Positions 13,683 through 15,071 of a stretch of DNA of 15,071 bases are shown here, one piece after another. Both the position numbers and the translations under genes were made by a program. A model generated the notes under the pieces. That model did not search any database, was not told where the DNA came from, and saw only the letters and a list, made by a program, of their open reading frames with translations. The DNA lies in the NCBI GenBank assembly GCA_002316835.1, contig DCEG01000008.1, forward strand, positions 1 to 15,071, read 5' to 3'. Source of the DNA: Bacteroidales bacterium UBA1035 (lineage in GTDB: Bacteria > Bacteroidota > Bacteroidia > Bacteroidales > Dysgonomonadaceae). Numbering within the stretch: the stretch's first letter is position 1; each line of letters starts with the position of its first letter.

Positions 13683-15071
13683 TTACAAATCTTTCAACAA
13701 TTCTTCCACAGCACGTTTCAACTGCAAATCATCGCCTTTCAGTAATGATTCGGGAGTGTTATACACTTCGATATCGGGCTCCAGTTGATTGTTTTCCATC
13801 ACTTTACCGTCCATATCGACAACAGTAACCTGCGGAATACCGAAAACCAGCGTTGGATCGATTTGTGTTTCCCACCAAACAGCGGTCATAGTTCCAGGAA
13901 CGGGAGCCCCAACCAATTTGCCAATTCCTAACTCTTTGTACACCCAGGGAAATCCATGTGCATTGGAATAATTGCCCTCGCCCATTACTACGATAGACGG
14001 TTTGTTCCATTTATTGAACGGGTCGCTGCCGATGTATTGTCCGCGTGGGGTGAATTGCTGATATTCTTTCCCGCTGAGAAGCGTGGCAAGGTCGTCGTGA
14101 AGCCATCCGCCGCCGTTAAAACGCGTATCCACTACAACCGCTTCCTTATTCCGGTATTTACCAAGCAAATTTTGATAAACATCACGAAAACTACTGCTGT
14201 TCATCCCGCGAATATGAATATACCCTAAGCGTCCGTTGGAATATTTTTCCACCAGTTTCTCACGTTGTTCTACCCAACGATTGTATAGCAAACTATTTTC
14301 TGCACTTTGCGTAATGGGTTTCACTATTTCTTCGAAATGGTCTCCGGTACCCGGAATATAGGCCGAAAGCAACACCCGTTTTCCGGCTTTTCCATCGAGC
14401 ATGTGCCAATAATTTTTTCCTTCCTCTATAAGCTCCCCGTCTATTTTATCGATAATTACACCCGGTTTAAACTTACTATCGGCTTTGATGAGCGGACTAC
14501 CCTGAATGATTTCCTTAATTTTCAGACCTTCTCCCGTAAATGTTTCATCCCAAAAAACACCCAACGTTGCTGTTTGCCAACGATCTGACGGTGCGCTGTA
14601 ACGAGCACCGGTATGCGAAGCATTGAGTTCGCCCAGCATTTCGGAAAGAAGTTCGGCAAAATCAAAATTATTATCGATGTGTGGAAGAAATCGTTCGTAG
14701 GCTTTTTTATACATAGTCCAATCCACGCCGTGTAATTTTTCATCATAGAATTTGTCAAGCACCTGTTTCCATGCATGATTGAAAATATATTGGCGCTCTT
14801 GGGCACCTCTATAATTAAACGGTGCGGAAAACGACACATTCGTTACTTTTCCATCGGTGATTTTCTTAATAGTTCCACCGGCAACGAGATAAATGTTTTT
14901 CTCATCCTTGTCGGCAATAAGATTTCCTGCACCCACTTTTTTACTGAGAAGCTTGGTAGTATTTTCCAAAAAATCTTGTTCCCACAGATCCACATCGTCT
15001 TCAAAACGAGCCAGATAATACAGTTTGGAGCCGTCTTTCAACAAATAAGCATCGGAAAGGCTCGATGAATG
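13683..15071 (-). CDS. Tricorn-like S41 protease, C-terminal part
   Basis: The frame is open to the right edge (codons for HSSSLSDAYLLKDGSK precede any start), so 462 C-terminal residues are visible and the N-terminus is missing. The order is that of tricorn proteases. First comes the end of a propeller (KLYYLARFEDDVDLWEQDF), then a helical part (FNHAWKQVLDKFYDEKLHGVDW), with the S-H pair in LNASHTGARY (His codon 14613-14615). A PDZ-like segment follows (GLKIKEIIQGSPL...GVIIDKIDGELI), then the S41 core with VVVDTRFNGGGW and the likely nucleophile Ser in GEGNYSNAHGFPW (codon 13965-13967). The ending NQLEPDIEV...GDDLQLKRAVEELL is typical. Such enzymes cut peptides into short products; many Bacteroidota copies are exported, which cannot be judged here. 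A terminator follows the gene. Confidence 0.92.
   Translation of the reverse strand, partial: HSSSLSDAYLLKDGSKLYYLARFEDDVDLWEQDFLENTTKLLSKKVGAGNLIADKDEKNIYLVAGGTIKKITDGKVTNVSFSAPFNYRGAQERQYIFNHAWKQVLDKFYDEKLHGVDWTMYKKAYERFLPHIDNNFDFAELLSEMLGELNASHTGARYSAPSDRWQTATLGVFWDETFTGEGLKIKEIIQGSPLIKADSKFKPGVIIDKIDGELIEEGKNYWHMLDGKAGKRVLLSAYIPGTGDHFEEIVKPITQSAENSLLYNRWVEQREKLVEKYSNGRLGYIHIRGMNSSSFRDVYQNLLGKYRNKEAVVVDTRFNGGGWLHDDLATLLSGKEYQQFTPRGQYIGSDPFNKWNKPSIVVMGEGNYSNAHGFPWVYKELGIGKLVGAPVPGTMTAVWWETQIDPTLVFGIPQVTVVDMDGKVMENNQLEPDIEVYNTPESLLKGDDLQLKRAVEELLKDL

Noticed and set aside
13646..14839. ORFs of 60-105 residues on both strands across the tricorn-like gene
   Set aside because: The S41, PDZ-like and SH motifs are continuous in the main frame; the others carry no family signal.
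15042..15044. Start of the tricorn-like gene at 15044
   Set aside because: The codon there is TTG inside an open frame that continues to the window edge, so the gene is simply cut by the edge.

Overview
The window looks like a chromosomal segment from a Bacteroidota genome, most likely order Bacteroidales. Supporting signs are moderately AT-rich DNA, promoter -7 elements of the TAnnTTTG type, few Shine-Dalgarno sequences, many Sec and lipoprotein signals, and protein families typical of the group (DUF5606, DUF2582 winged helix, DUF4890/Spy-like, tricorn-like S41 peptidase, GH43 joined to a DUF1080 domain). No rRNA, tRNA, CRISPR array, insertion sequence or phage gene is visible. The genus cannot be fixed from the sequence.

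Layout. (1) At the left edge, minus strand, sits a small-peptide locus too short for ordinary ORF calling. It holds a 32-residue single-helix peptide with a GxxxGxxxG glycine zipper, overlapping by one base (TAATG) a peptide whose first 22 residues form a double-glycine export leader. The second peptide runs off the window. A large M16 zinc peptidase lies directly upstream on the same strand. (2) From 3.4 to 6.7 kb is a carbohydrate block: a GH16 lipoprotein of the lichenase-like ExDxE type, a divergent KdgF-like cupin, a two-domain GH43 plus DUF1080 (3-keto-disaccharide hydrolase-like) protein, and a small two-helix membrane protein that probably leads the GH43 transcript. (3) From 7.0 to 8.7 kb a Spy/CpxP-like periplasmic protein and a lipoprotein lactonase converge on a bidirectional terminator. 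(4) From 8.9 to 11.5 kb are DUF5606 and cdsA (phospholipid synthesis, TTG start), a 23-codon ORF abutting a small winged-helix protein with a strong terminator, and an unassigned lipoprotein. (5) From 11.5 to 15.1 kb are galE, a divergent CxxCxxCC (YkgJ-type) protein, a small lipoprotein, and the C-terminal part of a tricorn-like protease entering from the right edge.

Most genes are single or paired transcription units rather than one operon. Eight TAnnTTTG elements could be placed and they help to set the starts of the M16 gene, the membrane-protein gene (GTG start) and others. The GH16 and kdgF -7 elements are one base apart, so the two promoters probably exclude each other.

The most unusual material is the peptide pair at the left edge, two separate intergenic arrays of five heptamers (35 bp each), a nested palindrome upstream of the M16 gene, tandem sites 21 bp apart upstream of the Spy-like gene, and the GH43-DUF1080 fusion. 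All functions are read from sequence motifs and memory of the families; no search was run.
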